This document shows positions 49,074 through 58,190 of a DNA stretch of 64,000 nt, piece after piece. Made by a program: the position numbers and the translations under genes. The notes under the pieces are model-generated. The model made no database searches. It was not told where the DNA came from and saw nothing but the letters and a program-made list of their open reading frames with translations. Source of the stretch: Halomonas sp. LBP4 (GTDB taxonomy: Bacteria; Pseudomonadota; Gammaproteobacteria; Pseudomonadales; Halomonadaceae); contig NZ_PDOG01000001.1 in the NCBI RefSeq assembly GCF_003202205.1, forward strand, positions 926,459-990,458, written 5' to 3'. Position 1 is the first letter of the stretch. Every line of letters starts with the position of its first letter.

Positions 49074-49145
49074 ATGCCTGTCCGTCCATCCACCCATCCG
49101 CCAGTCTCCGTTCCCTCCGTTACGGCTGCTGGCCGCCGGGGATGA
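49074..49145 (+). CDS. Possible 23-aa peptide (MPVRPSTHPPVSVPSVTAAG...)
   Basis: The frame has a textbook GAGGAG site seven bases before the ATG and encodes a Pro/Val/Ser-rich peptide ending GRRG. It is not PqqA-like (no Glu-x3-Tyr). It could be a leader peptide for the next frame or chance. Confidence 0.2.
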   Translation: MPVRPSTHPPVSVPSVTAAGRRG

Positions 49146-49169
49146 ACCCACCGAGAGGAGTTCCTGGTC

Positions 49170-49403
49170 ATGTCCCGATTCCCCCTCACTAGCACTCCGG
49201 CCCGGGCCGCCATGCTGGCACGGTGCATGTTCGGCAACGGCACCGCCGCAGACGACGGCACCCGACAGGACGACACCGGCCTCGGGTCCCTCGACCCGAA
49301 GACCGGTGGTGGCGGCCCCATCGCCGGCATGGCAGATCCTGCAGAGGGCGAGGCGCTGGAAGTCAGACCACCTTGCTCTCCAGGCTGCGCAACTTCCGGG
49401 TAA
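49170..49403 (+). CDS. Possible small protein (77 aa)
   Basis: A GAGAGGAG site lies nine bases before the ATG. The product is rich in Gly, Asp and Thr (GNGTAADDGTRQDDTGLGSL) and ends with PPCSPGCATSG. Its 3' end overlaps the convergent ABC ATPase gene by 41 bases, which counts against it. No family was recognised. Confidence 0.25.
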   Translation: MSRFPLTSTPARAAMLARCMFGNGTAADDGTRQDDTGLGSLDPKTGGGGPIAGMADPAEGEALEVRPPCSPGCATSG

Positions 49404-50034
49404 TGCCTGCCACGTCACCGCCGCTCGCCAACCGCTCATCCCACTGCAACCGGGCCGGCTGACCATTGAGGTACCAGATCCGGTTGGCGAGTCGCCCAGC
49501 GTCCCGGGCATCGTGGGTGACGCAGATCATCGCCATGTGCGGGCGCGCGTCCAGCAGCGTGCCTACGAGGTTCTGCAACGCCTGCGCCCGGGGAGGATCG
49601 AGCGACGCGAAGGGCTCATCGAGCAATAGCAAATCCGGCTGGATCGCCAGGCAGCGCGCCAGCGCCGCGCGGCGCGCCATGCCCAGCGACAGCTGATCCG
49701 GCAAGTGCTCCGCGCACCCGGCCAGGCCCACCTGGGCCAGCAACGGCTCTACCTCGTGCGCGGGTACCCCCACCAGCCTCAGGTTCTGGCGCAACGTTCG
49801 CCACGGCAGCAGGCGGTGCTCCTGGAACAGGTAGCCGATCCGCAGACCTGCCCTCCTCCTCACCGCCGCGGCGGGGAATTGCTGTTCCAAGCCGGCGATG
49901 ACATTGAGCAGGGTGGTCTTGCCGATCCCCGAGGGTCCCAGCAGGCAGATGCGATCCCCCTCGGCAATGCGCGTGGCGATATCGCCCAGCACGGGTTGGC
50001 GGGACATGCGCGCCTCGATGCAGAGTTCAAGCAT
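49363..50034 (-). CDS. ABC transporter ATPase (nitrate/sulfonate/taurine type)
   Basis: The 223-aa ATPase has Walker A GPSGIGKTT, Q-loop YLFQEHRLLPW, signature LSLGMARRAALAR (LSLGM in place of LSGGQ), Walker B LLLLDEPFASLD and switch His CVTHDARDA. It forms an importer with the permease (8-base overlap) and binding protein encoded just upstream. The pattern belongs to the SsuB/TauB/ThiZ group; the substrate is unknown. Confidence 0.88.
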   Translation of the reverse strand: MLELCIEARMSRQPVLGDIATRIAEGDRICLLGPSGIGKTTLLNVIAGLEQQFPAAAVRRRAGLRIGYLFQEHRLLPWRTLRQNLRLVGVPAHEVEPLLAQVGLAGCAEHLPDQLSLGMARRAALARCLAIQPDLLLLDEPFASLDPPRAQALQNLVGTLLDARPHMAMICVTHDARDAGRLANRIWYLNGQPARLQWDERLASGGDVAGITRKLRSLESKVV

Positions 50035-50788
50035 GACGCACCCCGGCCGTCCGCCAGCGCGATGCCCGACGCTCCAGGGGTTGCAGCACGGCCAGCTCGA
50101 TCACCTGCACCACGGCAATGAACGCCAGGCTATAGGCCAGAATGCTGGCCACATCGAATACCTGAAACGCCATATGCAGCTGAAAGCCGATGCCGTCGGA
50201 ACGGCCCAGCAACTCCACCACCAGGACAATCTTCCAGATCAGCGCCAGCCCGCCCCGGGTCGCCGCCATCAGGTAAGGAAACAGCTGCGGGGTCCACACA
50301 TGGGCCAGGCGCTGCCAGCGGGTGAAATGATACACCTCGGCCATCTGCTCCAGCCGGTTGTCCAGGCTGCGGGCCCCCTCGCGCACGGTCACGGCCACAT
50401 TGGGCACCTTGTTGATCACTACCGCCAGCACCGCCGCGGCTTCCACCAGGCCCACCCAGACATAGAGCAGGATGATGGTGACCAGGGCGGGCAGATTGAG
50501 GAACAACACCAGCAACGGGTCCAGCAGGGCATTGACCAGCGGCGCGCGCCCCATCCACACGCCAAGCAGCGTGCCCAGCGCCATGGCCAGCGCGAAGCTG
50601 AGCATGACCCGGCGTAGCGTCACCCCCAGATGATGCTGCAGTTCACCCGCCCTTACTTCTCCCCACAGGGTCTGGAGCACGGCCAGGGGGCTGGGCAGCA
50701 GGGCGGAATCCAGCAGCGCGGCCACCAGCCCCCAGATAAGCAGCGCCGCCGGCAGGGCGATCCAGCACGCCCAGGGCGCGGTTTTCAT
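50027..50788 (-). CDS. ABC transporter permease (SsuC/TauC type)
   Basis: The 253-aa inner-membrane permease has six membrane segments and the coupling-loop pattern around EVYHFTRWQRLAHVWTPQLFPYL, which holds the conserved Gly/Pro-containing turn of this class only loosely. The start overlaps the binding-protein stop by four bases, and its stop overlaps the ATPase start by eight. Confidence 0.88.
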   Translation of the reverse strand: MKTAPWACWIALPAALLIWGLVAALLDSALLPSPLAVLQTLWGEVRAGELQHHLGVTLRRVMLSFALAMALGTLLGVWMGRAPLVNALLDPLLVLFLNLPALVTIILLYVWVGLVEAAAVLAVVINKVPNVAVTVREGARSLDNRLEQMAEVYHFTRWQRLAHVWTPQLFPYLMAATRGGLALIWKIVLVVELLGRSDGIGFQLHMAFQVFDVASILAYSLAFIAVVQVIELAVLQPLERRASRWRTAGVRHA

Positions 50789-51810
50789 GGTGCTCTCCGC
50801 GACGCATCAGCCCGGTAGAACAACCGATCGGGCAGCACCTCATCCGCCTCGGCACCGGTCAACACGAGCAACCGCTGCAGATCGCTGATGCGCTGATCGT
50901 CCAGCGCTGCCGGGGTGCCGGCAACGAAGCCCTGGCGCAGCGCCTCGAAGTCGGCATCGCCCTCCACTCGCATCAGCGGCCGGATGGCCTCCCAGCGTGA
51001 CGCCTGCTCAGCCAGTTGCCGCTTGGCCTCGACCAGCGAGCCGGCGAAGCGATCCAGCAGGTCGCGATGCTCGCGTGCCCACGACTCGCGAAACACATAG
51101 CCCAACACCGGCAGGTCCCGATCCAGCGACAGGGCATCGAGCAGGTCCGCCATCTGCAATGCCGTGCGGACGCCCCCCGCCGCCTTGAGCTTGGCGGCGA
51201 AATGCCAGTAGGTGACCAGCACGTCGACCCTGCCCCGCCGCATGGCTTCATTGAGCAGCGGCGGGGCCGCATAGCTCACCTCGGCCTCCCGCTCCAGGTC
51301 CAGGCCCTGCTCGGCCGCGACCCTGCGCAACAGGATCCAGCCCTTGCTGTCCGGGCCACCGGCCACGCCGATCCGCTTGCCCCGCAGGTCGTCAATCGAC
51401 TCGAAGCGCGCGTCCTCGGCCACCAGGATATCGCCAATCTGCGATGAAAAGGGCAGGTACAGGTAGGGTTCGCCCTGATCATAGCGGGCCTGAACCCACA
51501 GCAGGTCGGCAACGGCGCCCTGGACATCCCCACTGGAAACGGCAATCCGAGAGGCCGGTAAATGGGGCACCAGACGCACCTCCAGATCATAGCCTGCCTG
51601 CCTGTCCAGCCCCAGGCGCTGGATATGATCCAGTTCCCAGTGGGCGGTACCGAACTGCAGGACACTCAGCTTCAGCACCGGGAGTTCCTCCCCCAGCACC
51701 GGGGCGCTCCACAGGTTGATGACGCCCAGGCTCACCACTAGGACCGCCAGCAATCGGCAGCGCAGAAAACGGCGCAGGTCGCGCCATGACTTGCAGAAAT
51801 ATCGGCTCAT
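50785..51810 (-). CDS. ABC transporter substrate-binding protein (NMT1/SsuA-like)
   Basis: The 341-aa protein has an N-terminal hydrophobic segment (LLAVLVVSLGVINLWSAPVLG) and a family 9-type binding fold (LVPHLPASRIAVSSGDVQGA, DDLRGKRIGVAGGPDSKGWIL). Sulfonates, thiamine precursors or nitrate are ligands of relatives. Its place inside the PQQ island and a CCAAAGTACT box 38-47 bases upstream suggest a cofactor, metal complex or alcohol-linked nutrient. The ATG at 51810 has only a weak ribosome site. Confidence 0.83.
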   Translation of the reverse strand: MSRYFCKSWRDLRRFLRCRLLAVLVVSLGVINLWSAPVLGEELPVLKLSVLQFGTAHWELDHIQRLGLDRQAGYDLEVRLVPHLPASRIAVSSGDVQGAVADLLWVQARYDQGEPYLYLPFSSQIGDILVAEDARFESIDDLRGKRIGVAGGPDSKGWILLRRVAAEQGLDLEREAEVSYAAPPLLNEAMRRGRVDVLVTYWHFAAKLKAAGGVRTALQMADLLDALSLDRDLPVLGYVFRESWAREHRDLLDRFAGSLVEAKRQLAEQASRWEAIRPLMRVEGDADFEALRQGFVAGTPAALDDQRISDLQRLLVLTGAEADEVLPDRLFYRADASRRAP

Positions 51811-51847
51811 GTCTTGCACGATACGGAGGGTGTTTATACGCCAGAAT

Positions 51848-51857
51848 AGTACTTTGG
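51848..51857 (-). promoter_or_regulatory. CCAAAGTACT box before the ABC importer
   Basis: On the minus strand the sequence CCAAAGTACT lies about 40 bases before the binding-protein ATG. It matches the boxes upstream of pqqA in nine of ten positions and in orientation. Confidence 0.45.
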
Positions 51858-51949
51858 TGCCTCTTTTGTTGAGACAATGGTGGCATTCCCAAATGCGCAA
51901 CTCATATCGTTCAATGGATGGCACCATAACAACGACTTGAGGTGCATCC

Positions 51950-52151
51950 ATGGTGGCCAGGATCATCCTCAGCCCCCCTGATTTTGCTGTCCGCTTCATG
52001 CTTCGCCGGGCCCGCCACATCCCTCGCCGCCGATGCCGGCCAGCGCCGCACTCAAGCCGACCCACTGTTTTCCGAAGATGGCTATCGTATCGACCGCTAT
52101 CGCCGCCCCACGCCGGCGCTGATCGCCCCCGGGAGAGGCCGCGATGGATAA
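51950..52151 (+). pseudogene. Remnant of a PQQ-associated CXXCW-motif protein
   Basis: An ATG at 51950 with a GAGG site starts MVARIILS. One base shift in the C6 tract (51973-51978) continues it into LILLSASCFAGPATSLAADA, a good signal peptide. The text then runs DPLFSEDGYRIDRYRRPTPA, which matches the start of the CXXCW-motif proteins found with PQQ alcohol dehydrogenases. It stops at 52151 without the CXXCW part. It is therefore both frameshifted and truncated, probably by deletion up to the response-regulator gene, whose upstream start at 52144 overlaps it. Confidence 0.6.
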
Positions 52152-52212
52152 CCTGGCCCATACTCCTGATAATAACGACCCCGATAACAACGACGACCAT
52201 CAGGGCCCTGCC

Positions 52213-52896
52213 ATGTACAAACTACTGATCGCCGACGATCATCCCCTCTTTCGCGAGGCCATCGGTCGCGTCATCCGCGATGGCTTCGAGGATAGCGAGA
52301 TCCTCGAGACCCAGGATCTCGAGTCGACCCTGGCGCTGACGCAGCAGCACGAGGACCTCGACCTGATCCTGCTCGATCTCAACATGCCGGGTATGCACGG
52401 GCTATCGGGGCTGCTCCAGTTGCGCAACGAGGCGCCGACCATCCCGGTGGTGATCATTTCCGCCGAGGAGGAGAAACAGGTGATCCTGCAGGCGGTGACC
52501 TACGGCGCAGTGGGTTTCATCACCAAGTCGTCGCCCCGGGAGCAGATGACCCACGCTATCGCCCAGATTCTCGATGGCAACATCTACCTGCCTTCGGACA
52601 TCATCCGCGCCAGCGGCACCGCCCGGCGCAATTCGCCACGTGACGAACACGCCATCACCACCCAGCAACTCGAGGCCCTGACCCGCAAGCAGCTGCAGGT
52701 GCTCGAGCACATGACCCGCGGCGAATCCAACAAGATGATCGCCTACCACCTCGATATCGCCGAGACTACGGTCAAGGCCCATGTCTCGGCGATCCTGCGC
52801 AAGCTCGGCGTGCACAACCGGGTCCAGGCGATCCTCTCGGCCAGCGATATCGACTTCAGCGCCTACCTCAAGCGCGGCCCGCGACCAGGCGACTGA
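52213..52896 (+). CDS. ErbR/AgmR-type response regulator (NarL/LuxR family)
   Basis: The 227-aa protein has a receiver domain ([12 protein letters not shown], phospho-Asp in [13 protein letters not shown], Lys in FITKSSPRE) and a LuxR-type helix-turn-helix ([19 protein letters not shown], then [20 protein letters not shown]). From memory it is close to ErbR/AgmR of pseudomonads, the regulator of ethanol-oxidation genes. The start at 52213 ([10 protein letters not shown]) matches that family; the upstream ATG at 52144 has a better ribosome site and would add 23 residues. Its 3' end overlaps the convergent kinase gene by 29 bases. Confidence 0.88.
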   Translation: MYKLLIADDHPLFREAIGRVIRDGFEDSEILETQDLESTLALTQQHEDLDLILLDLNMPGMHGLSGLLQLRNEAPTIPVVIISAEEEKQVILQAVTYGAVGFITKSSPREQMTHAIAQILDGNIYLPSDIIRASGTARRNSPRDEHAITTQQLEALTRKQLQVLEHMTRGESNKMIAYHLDIAETTVKAHVSAILRKLGVHNRVQAILSASDIDFSAYLKRGPRPGD

Positions 52897-55492
52897 GCGC
52901 CATGCGCAGCTTGAGCGGCTTGACCGGCTTGTGCAGCAGCGCATAGCCCAGCTCGCGCATACGCTGCTTGAGATCCACGCTGTGGTTGGCGGTGATCGTC
53001 ATCACCGGCAGCGGCACCTGGCGCCGGGCATTGATACGCTCGGCGACCGCCAGCCCGGTATCGCCATCGTCGAGATGGTAGTCGACGATCAGCACATCGG
53101 CGGGGGCCGTGGCCAGGGCCACCTGCTCCGCCAGCGCCGCCTCGCCATCGGCCACCCAGACCTCGCAGCCCCAACGCGTCAACAGCACGCGCATGGCCTC
53201 GCAGATATCGGCATCATTGTCGACCACCCAGATCCGTCGCCCCTCCAGCACGGTCTCGCCCATCGCCGCCGCCGGCGCCTGGGAAAGCTGGCTGCGTGGC
53301 GCCAGTTCACCGTAGGGCAGGCGCACACTGAACAGCGAACCACGCCCGGCGATCGAGGACACCGCAAGCGGATGCTCGAGCATGCGCGAGATCTTGTCGG
53401 CGATCGCCAGGCCCAGCCCCAGGCCACGGTCCTGGCGCTTGCCGGCCGCCTGCGAACGGCGGAACTCCTGGAAGATCACCCCCAGCTCCTCGGTGGCGAT
53501 GCCCATACCGGTGTCGCCGACCATGATCTCCAGGCCGTCGGCACGCCGCCGGCAGCCCAGCAGGATACGCCCCTCGCCGGTATAGCGAACGGCATTGGTG
53601 AGAAAGTTGCGCACCACGCGGGTCAGCAGCTGGGCATCACTGCGCACCACCGCACTGCTGGGCACATAGTCGAATCCCAGTCCCTCGCTGGCCGCGACCT
53701 GCCGGTACTCGCGGGCCAGGCCATCGAGCAGTTCGGCCACCGGAAAGGCATCGACATCCGGGGTCACCACCCCGGCATCGAGCTTGGAGATGTCGACCAG
53801 GGTCCCGAGCAGGGTCTCGACATCCTTCAGCGAGCGGCCGATCTGGTCGATCAGCTCACGGCCGCCCGGCGCCACGTCCTGCTCGCACAGGGCGCCGGTA
53901 AACAGCCGCGCGGCATTGAGCGGCTGCAGCAGGTCGTGACTGACCGCGGCCAGGAACTTGCTCTTCGACAGGTTGGCCGCCTCGGCCTCGGCCTTGGCCT
54001 CGCGCAGGCGCTGTTCCGCGGCGGCACGCTCGGCGATCTCCTCGCGCAACTGGCCGTTGACCTGGGTCAGCTCGGCGGTGCGCTCGCGCACCCGTTGTTC
54101 CAGGTTCTGGTAGGCCTGATGCAGGGCCTCGGCGGTACGCCGGCGCTCGGTGATATCGCGGATCAGCACGAACAGTCCGATCACCCCGCCCTCACTGTCG
54201 TAGTGCGGCACATAGGCGCGCAGCAGCACCCGGTGTTCGCCACTGGCGCTCTGCTCCGGGAACTCGAAGGAGACGCTCTCCCCGGCCAGGGCCCGGGTCA
54301 GATAGGGGCGCAGCCGGGCACAATGCTCCTGACTGTGCAGGGCCTCCATCTCGCCGCCCAGCAGCAGGTCGCGCGGCCAGCCGTACCACTCTTCATAGAC
54401 GCGGTTGGTAAACACATAGCGCAGGTCGTGGTCGAGGTAGGCGATCATCGCCGGCAGTTCGTCGGTGATGGTGCGGATCCAGTGTTCGCGTTCACGCAGG
54501 GTCTCGGCGTGACGGATACGCTCGGTGACATCGGTATAGGTCAACACCTGACCACCGCCGGGCATGGCGTGCCCGCGCACCTCCACCACCCGGCCATCCT
54601 CGAGCCGACGCTCGCAGGCCGCGGTCACGCCCTCGGCATCCATGGCGTCGACCAGTTGGCTGGAATGACACAGCGCGGCGAGCGGATGTGGCACCTCGAG
54701 TGACTCGAGTCCGGTCAGGTCGCGAAAGCGCTGGTTGCACATCTCCAGCATGCCGCTGGCGGTGACCACCGCCACCCCCTGGGAAAGGCTGTCCACGGTG
54801 GCCTGCAGCAACCGCGTCTTCTGCGCCAGGGCATGCTCGCGCTGGGCATGCTCGTGACGCTTGAGCTCGGTGATGTCGACGTACAGGATCACGCGGCCAC
54901 CGCCGCGGGTGGGCCGCTGATGCACCTGGACCCAGCGATTGTCGTGCAGGCGGTAGACGGTGCGCCCGTCGCGGCGCCCCAGCTGCTCGCTGATCACCAG
55001 CCCCGAGCTCAGCGCCAGCCGGCGCAGGTCGTCCAGGCGCATGCCCTGGCGGATACGAATACCCGCCGGTCGCCAGAATTCGGCGAAGCGGCTGTTGAAC
55101 CGCTGGATGCGCTGATTGGCATCGAACAGCACGAAGGCGTCGGTGATGCTCTCGATGGCATCGATGAGGTGCTGGCCGGCGGTCTCCGCCCGCTCGCGAG
55201 CCTCCGCCAGCAGGCGATTGCTGGCGCGCAGCTCATGGGTGGTCTGGTTGAGCGCCTGGGTGCGCTCGCGCACCTGCTCGGCGAGCAGCACCGAGTGCTC
55301 GAAGGCGGCATACGGCCCACTGCGCGGCAGGTTGCTGGCCTCGACACGCTCGATCAGGGCGGCGTTGATGCGCTTGAGCTTGGCGATCTCGCGCTCGAGT
55401 TGCCGCTCGCGCTCGCGCTCGCTGCCGTCAGCCGCCGCGACGTGACTGGCCAATGACGACTCCGGTGAAGGTCTGGTTGAGGTGCATGCCAT
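52868..55492 (-). CDS. NahK/ErcS'-like hybrid sensor histidine kinase
   Basis: The 874-aa soluble hybrid kinase has coiled coils near residues 25-110, then three PAS-type domains (for example [20 protein letters not shown] and [20 protein letters not shown]). A second coiled coil leads to the dimerisation/phospho-acceptor box [19 protein letters not shown], an ATPase domain ([18 protein letters not shown]) and a C-terminal receiver (phospho-Asp in [12 protein letters not shown]). The start at 55492 has GGAG nine bases upstream and overlaps the NosP-like gene by 65 bases. NahK of Pseudomonas aeruginosa pairs with the nitric oxide sensor NosP next to the ethanol-oxidation genes, the same arrangement as here. 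Confidence 0.88.
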   Translation of the reverse strand: MACTSTRPSPESSLASHVAAADGSERERERQLEREIAKLKRINAALIERVEASNLPRSGPYAAFEHSVLLAEQVRERTQALNQTTHELRASNRLLAEARERAETAGQHLIDAIESITDAFVLFDANQRIQRFNSRFAEFWRPAGIRIRQGMRLDDLRRLALSSGLVISEQLGRRDGRTVYRLHDNRWVQVHQRPTRGGGRVILYVDITELKRHEHAQREHALAQKTRLLQATVDSLSQGVAVVTASGMLEMCNQRFRDLTGLESLEVPHPLAALCHSSQLVDAMDAEGVTAACERRLEDGRVVEVRGHAMPGGGQVLTYTDVTERIRHAETLREREHWIRTITDELPAMIAYLDHDLRYVFTNRVYEEWYGWPRDLLLGGEMEALHSQEHCARLRPYLTRALAGESVSFEFPEQSASGEHRVLLRAYVPHYDSEGGVIGLFVLIRDITERRRTAEALHQAYQNLEQRVRERTAELTQVNGQLREEIAERAAAEQRLREAKAEAEAANLSKSKFLAAVSHDLLQPLNAARLFTGALCEQDVAPGGRELIDQIGRSLKDVETLLGTLVDISKLDAGVVTPDVDAFPVAELLDGLAREYRQVAASEGLGFDYVPSSAVVRSDAQLLTRVVRNFLTNAVRYTGEGRILLGCRRRADGLEIMVGDTGMGIATEELGVIFQEFRRSQAAGKRQDRGLGLGLAIADKISRMLEHPLAVSSIAGRGSLFSVRLPYGELAPRSQLSQAPAAAMGETVLEGRRIWVVDNDADICEAMRVLLTRWGCEVWVADGEAALAEQVALATAPADVLIVDYHLDDGDTGLAVAERINARRQVPLPVMTITANHSVDLKQRMRELGYALLHKPVKPLKLRMALSRLVAGRA

Positions 55493-56615
55493 TGCACTGC
55501 TCTCCATAGGTGTTGAAGCCCACCACGCGATAGGCACGCAGCAGTGACGAGGCAGCCTCACTCTCGCCGTCCGATTCGATCTCCAGGCGACGCAGGAAAC
55601 AGTCGCAGCCGATCACCAGCCGTGGTGGCCCCAGTCGCGCGACGATGCCGTCGAGGACCTCCCGCAGGTCATCGAGGATCGGTGCGGCGCGCATGGCGGT
55701 CAGCACGATGCCGTTCTCCACCGCACAGTAGAAACTCAGGCTGAGATCCTCGTTGACCCGCTGGATCGAGCGCACATAGGTCTGGTCGTGCAGACGTACC
55801 GCCAGCGGATGGCGGGCGAAGGTCTCCTCGTCGAGCTCCTCGACCCGCCGTCCCACCAGCCGGGCGTACTCCTCGGCGGCGGGCTCGGCATTGAGTTCGA
55901 TGACCCGGCGGTTCTCGCGGTCGGCCGCGGTGACCACCAGCTTGTCGGCCAGCGGCCGCAGGTGGTGGGTGGTGAAGACCTCGAAGTCGAGCGCTGTATT
56001 GAGCATCACCACCACCGCGGCGCCGGTACGGAAACCGCCGTTGCCGTAGACATGGGTACCGGCCAGGCGGTTGTCGTCGCCGGCGCTACCGCCGAAATGG
56101 GGAATGCCGCCGAGCGCCGCATTGAGGGTCGCCAGCACCCGCTCCTCGCTGGCCGACAGGCCGTCGAGCAGCGTCAGGGCGAAGGTATGCTCCTTGATCG
56201 GCGCGATGCCCGCCTGCCGGCAGTGGTCGAGCAGGCGGTCGGTCAACTGCTGGGCGGCCAGCAGCGAGACCTCGTCGAGGTCATCGATCACCGCGTAGTC
56301 CAGCGCGAAGGCGCGCTGGTCGAAACCGATGGCGGTGATACCGCCTCGGCCATAGCCCTCATTGGTGATCTCGCCCGCGGTGGTGCAGCCACACAGCCTC
56401 ACGCCACCGAAATGCTGCTCCAGCGCCTGCCCCAGGGCCGCGAGGTCGTATTCCGCCGAGCAGAAGAACAGCACGCCCCCCAGCCAGGGGTGCAACAGGC
56501 GGCTCGCCAGGTCCTGGGCGGCCATGTCCGGGTCCCGGGACCGCGACTGGGCGATCAGTACGGCATCCTGTCGAGCGGCGATACCGGCTGGCGGTGTCGG
56601 AAGGTCGATGTCCAT
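55428..56615 (-). CDS. FIST-domain sensor protein (NosP-like)
   Basis: The 395-aa protein has FIST-N (LLHPWLGGVLFFCSAEYDL, VRLCGCTTAGEITNEGY, ITAIGFDQRAFALDYAVI) and FIST-C ([46 protein letters not shown]). NosP proteins of this type bind haem and nitric oxide and control the partner kinase NahK, encoded immediately downstream with overlap. A palindromic ACTACCAAGGTAGT element lies 97 bases before the ATG. Confidence 0.87.
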   Translation of the reverse strand: MDIDLPTPPAGIAARQDAVLIAQSRSRDPDMAAQDLASRLLHPWLGGVLFFCSAEYDLAALGQALEQHFGGVRLCGCTTAGEITNEGYGRGGITAIGFDQRAFALDYAVIDDLDEVSLLAAQQLTDRLLDHCRQAGIAPIKEHTFALTLLDGLSASEERVLATLNAALGGIPHFGGSAGDDNRLAGTHVYGNGGFRTGAAVVVMLNTALDFEVFTTHHLRPLADKLVVTAADRENRRVIELNAEPAAEEYARLVGRRVEELDEETFARHPLAVRLHDQTYVRSIQRVNEDLSLSFYCAVENGIVLTAMRAAPILDDLREVLDGIVARLGPPRLVIGCDCFLRRLEIESDGESEAASSLLRAYRVVGFNTYGEQCNGMHLNQTFTGVVIGQSRRGG

Positions 56616-56711
56616 GGGCGGCTCTCGGCGTAGAAGGGCTGACTCGAAGTATAGAAAGCCCCCGACTCACTGGATATGCCACTTGGGTGCCGTCCCAGGC
56701 CCCCCGGTGCC

Positions 56712-56725
56712 ACTACCAAGGTAGT
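56712..56725. promoter_or_regulatory. Palindromic ACTACCAAGGTAGT box before the FIST gene
   Basis: This perfect 14-bp palindrome contains, in both orientations, the ACTACCAAG core of the boxes before the quinoprotein and cytochrome c genes. It lies between pqqE (stop at 56764) and the FIST gene. Confidence 0.5.
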
Positions 56726-56763
56726 AGTCGTGCCACCAGACTGCGGGGGAAGGCCCCAGCGCC

Positions 56764-57912
56764 TCAGCCACGACAGAAGACCCGCGACTCCCGGGCATTG
56801 CGTGACACCAGCTCGCCGAGGCTTCGGGCCTCGCCGTCGGCCTCCGCGCGGGCAGCCTCGATCAGGTGGTGATCCGGCGACCGGTCGCAGACCGGGTCGG
56901 TGGCGGAGAGGTCGCCGGTCAGCAGGTAGGCCTGGCAGCGGCAGCCGCCATGGTCCTGGTGGCGTTCGTCGCAGTCGCGACAGGGAGCCGGCATCCAGGC
57001 ATCGCCGCGGAAGCGGTTGAAGGCGGCACTCTCGTACCAGATCGCCGCCAGCGAGTGCTCAGGCACACGGGGGAAACGCATCGGCAGGTCGCGGGCGCTA
57101 TGGCAGGGCAATACCGTGCCGTCGGGGGCCACGGTCATGAAGATCGCTCCCCAGCCGCCCATGCAGGCCTTGGGGCGATCCTCATGATAGTCGGGCACCA
57201 CGAACAGCAGGCGCATGTCCCGGCCGCGGGCCGCGAGTGTCTCGCGCCAGCGTGCGGTGGTGGCCTCCGCGGCCTCGATCTGGGCGCGGCTGGGCAGCAG
57301 GCCGGCGCGGTTGAGCTGCGCCCAACCGTACATCTGGCAGTTGGCCAGTTCCACGGCATCGGCGCCGAGGTCGTCGCACAGCGCAATGATGGCATCGAGG
57401 TCATCGATGTTGTGGCGGTGCAGCACCACGTTGAGCACCATCGGGTAGCCGGCGGACTTGACCGCCCGCGCCATGGCCAGCTTCTTGGCATGCGCCTTGG
57501 GCGAGCCGGCCACCGCCGCGGCGACCTCGGCATCGCCGGCCTGCAGGCTGATCTGGATATGGTCGAGGCCGGCCTCACGCAGCGCGACGATGCGTGCCTC
57601 GTCGAGGCCCAGCCCCGAGGTGATCAGGTTGGTGTAGAAACCCAGCTGGCGTGCCTCGGCGACCAGCGCCTCGAGGTCGTCACGCACCAGGGGCTCGCCA
57701 CCGGAGAAACCCAGCTGTACGGCGCCCATGGCACGCGCCTGGCGCATCGTCTCGATCCACTCGTCGGTGGAGAGTTCGTCGCGGTGCGCGGCGAAGTCCA
57801 GCGGGTTCGAGCAGTAGGGGCACTGCAGCGGGCAGCGATAGGTGAGTTCGGCGAGCAGCCACAAGGGGGCGCCGACCGAGTGATCGCGAGGCGTCATGCG
57901 GGGGTCGCTCAT
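56764..57912 (-). CDS. pqqE: PqqE, radical SAM enzyme of PQQ synthesis
   Basis: The 382-aa radical SAM protein has the [11 protein letters not shown] cluster motif (C-x3-C-x2-C), [14 protein letters not shown] for SAM binding and a Cys-rich SPASM-type C-terminus ([22 protein letters not shown]) for auxiliary clusters. PqqE forms the carbon-carbon bond between Glu and Tyr of PqqA. Its start overlaps the pqqD stop by four bases. Confidence 0.95.
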   Translation of the reverse strand: MSDPRMTPRDHSVGAPLWLLAELTYRCPLQCPYCSNPLDFAAHRDELSTDEWIETMRQARAMGAVQLGFSGGEPLVRDDLEALVAEARQLGFYTNLITSGLGLDEARIVALREAGLDHIQISLQAGDAEVAAAVAGSPKAHAKKLAMARAVKSAGYPMVLNVVLHRHNIDDLDAIIALCDDLGADAVELANCQMYGWAQLNRAGLLPSRAQIEAAEATTARWRETLAARGRDMRLLFVVPDYHEDRPKACMGGWGAIFMTVAPDGTVLPCHSARDLPMRFPRVPEHSLAAIWYESAAFNRFRGDAWMPAPCRDCDERHQDHGGCRCQAYLLTGDLSATDPVCDRSPDHHLIEAARAEADGEARSLGELVSRNARESRVFCRG

Positions 57913-58190
57913 GTCGCCTCCGTCTCGCGGATCCAGCCCTGGTGCAGGGCGTCGGCGACGAAGTCGTGAACGTCGCGCTCCAGCCCCTCGTCGGCCTCGG
58001 GGTAGCGTTGGCGCAGCGCCGCGAGCACCGCGGCCAGGTCACGCTCGCCGTCGAGCAGGCCGAGCACGGCGCCGGCACTGTCGTTGAGCTGCACCATGCC
58101 CTCGGGATAGAGCAGCACATGGCGCCCCTGGGCCTCCTCCCACTGCAGGCGCCAGCCGGGTTTCAGGCGATAGACGGTCGCGACGTTCAT
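57909..58190 (-). CDS. pqqD: PqqD, peptide chaperone of PQQ synthesis
   Basis: The 93-aa PqqD protein ([20 protein letters not shown], then [19 protein letters not shown]) binds PqqA and presents it to PqqE. Its ATG overlaps the pqqC stop and its stop overlaps the pqqE start, so C, D and E are tightly coupled. Confidence 0.95.
   Translation of the reverse strand: MNVATVYRLKPGWRLQWEEAQGRHVLLYPEGMVQLNDSAGAVLGLLDGERDLAAVLAALRQRYPEADEGLERDVHDFVADALHQGWIRETEAT

Larger units (their letters stand above)
48807..49362. other. 556-base gap with promoter-like box, hexamer repeat and possible small ORFs
   Basis: No established gene is seen here. The gap contains four and a half copies of CCCGTG (48875-48902), a CCTAAGTACC box at 48929-48938 and two short plus-strand frames with good ribosome-binding sites (49074 and 49170). 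Confidence 0.5.

Noticed and set aside
49074..49145. 23-residue frame considered as a second PqqA
   Set aside because: It lacks the Glu-x3-Tyr pair and the usual Trp/Lys start; the true pqqA is at 59997-60068.
49006..49629. 207-codon plus-strand frame after the NosR-like gene
   Set aside because: Two thirds of it is antisense to the ABC ATPase, with no ribosome-binding site or family match; only the shorter frames at 49074 and 49170 were kept as possibilities.
52781..54703. 640-codon plus-strand frame opposite the hybrid kinase
   Set aside because: Antisense shadow; the minus strand has all kinase motifs in one frame.
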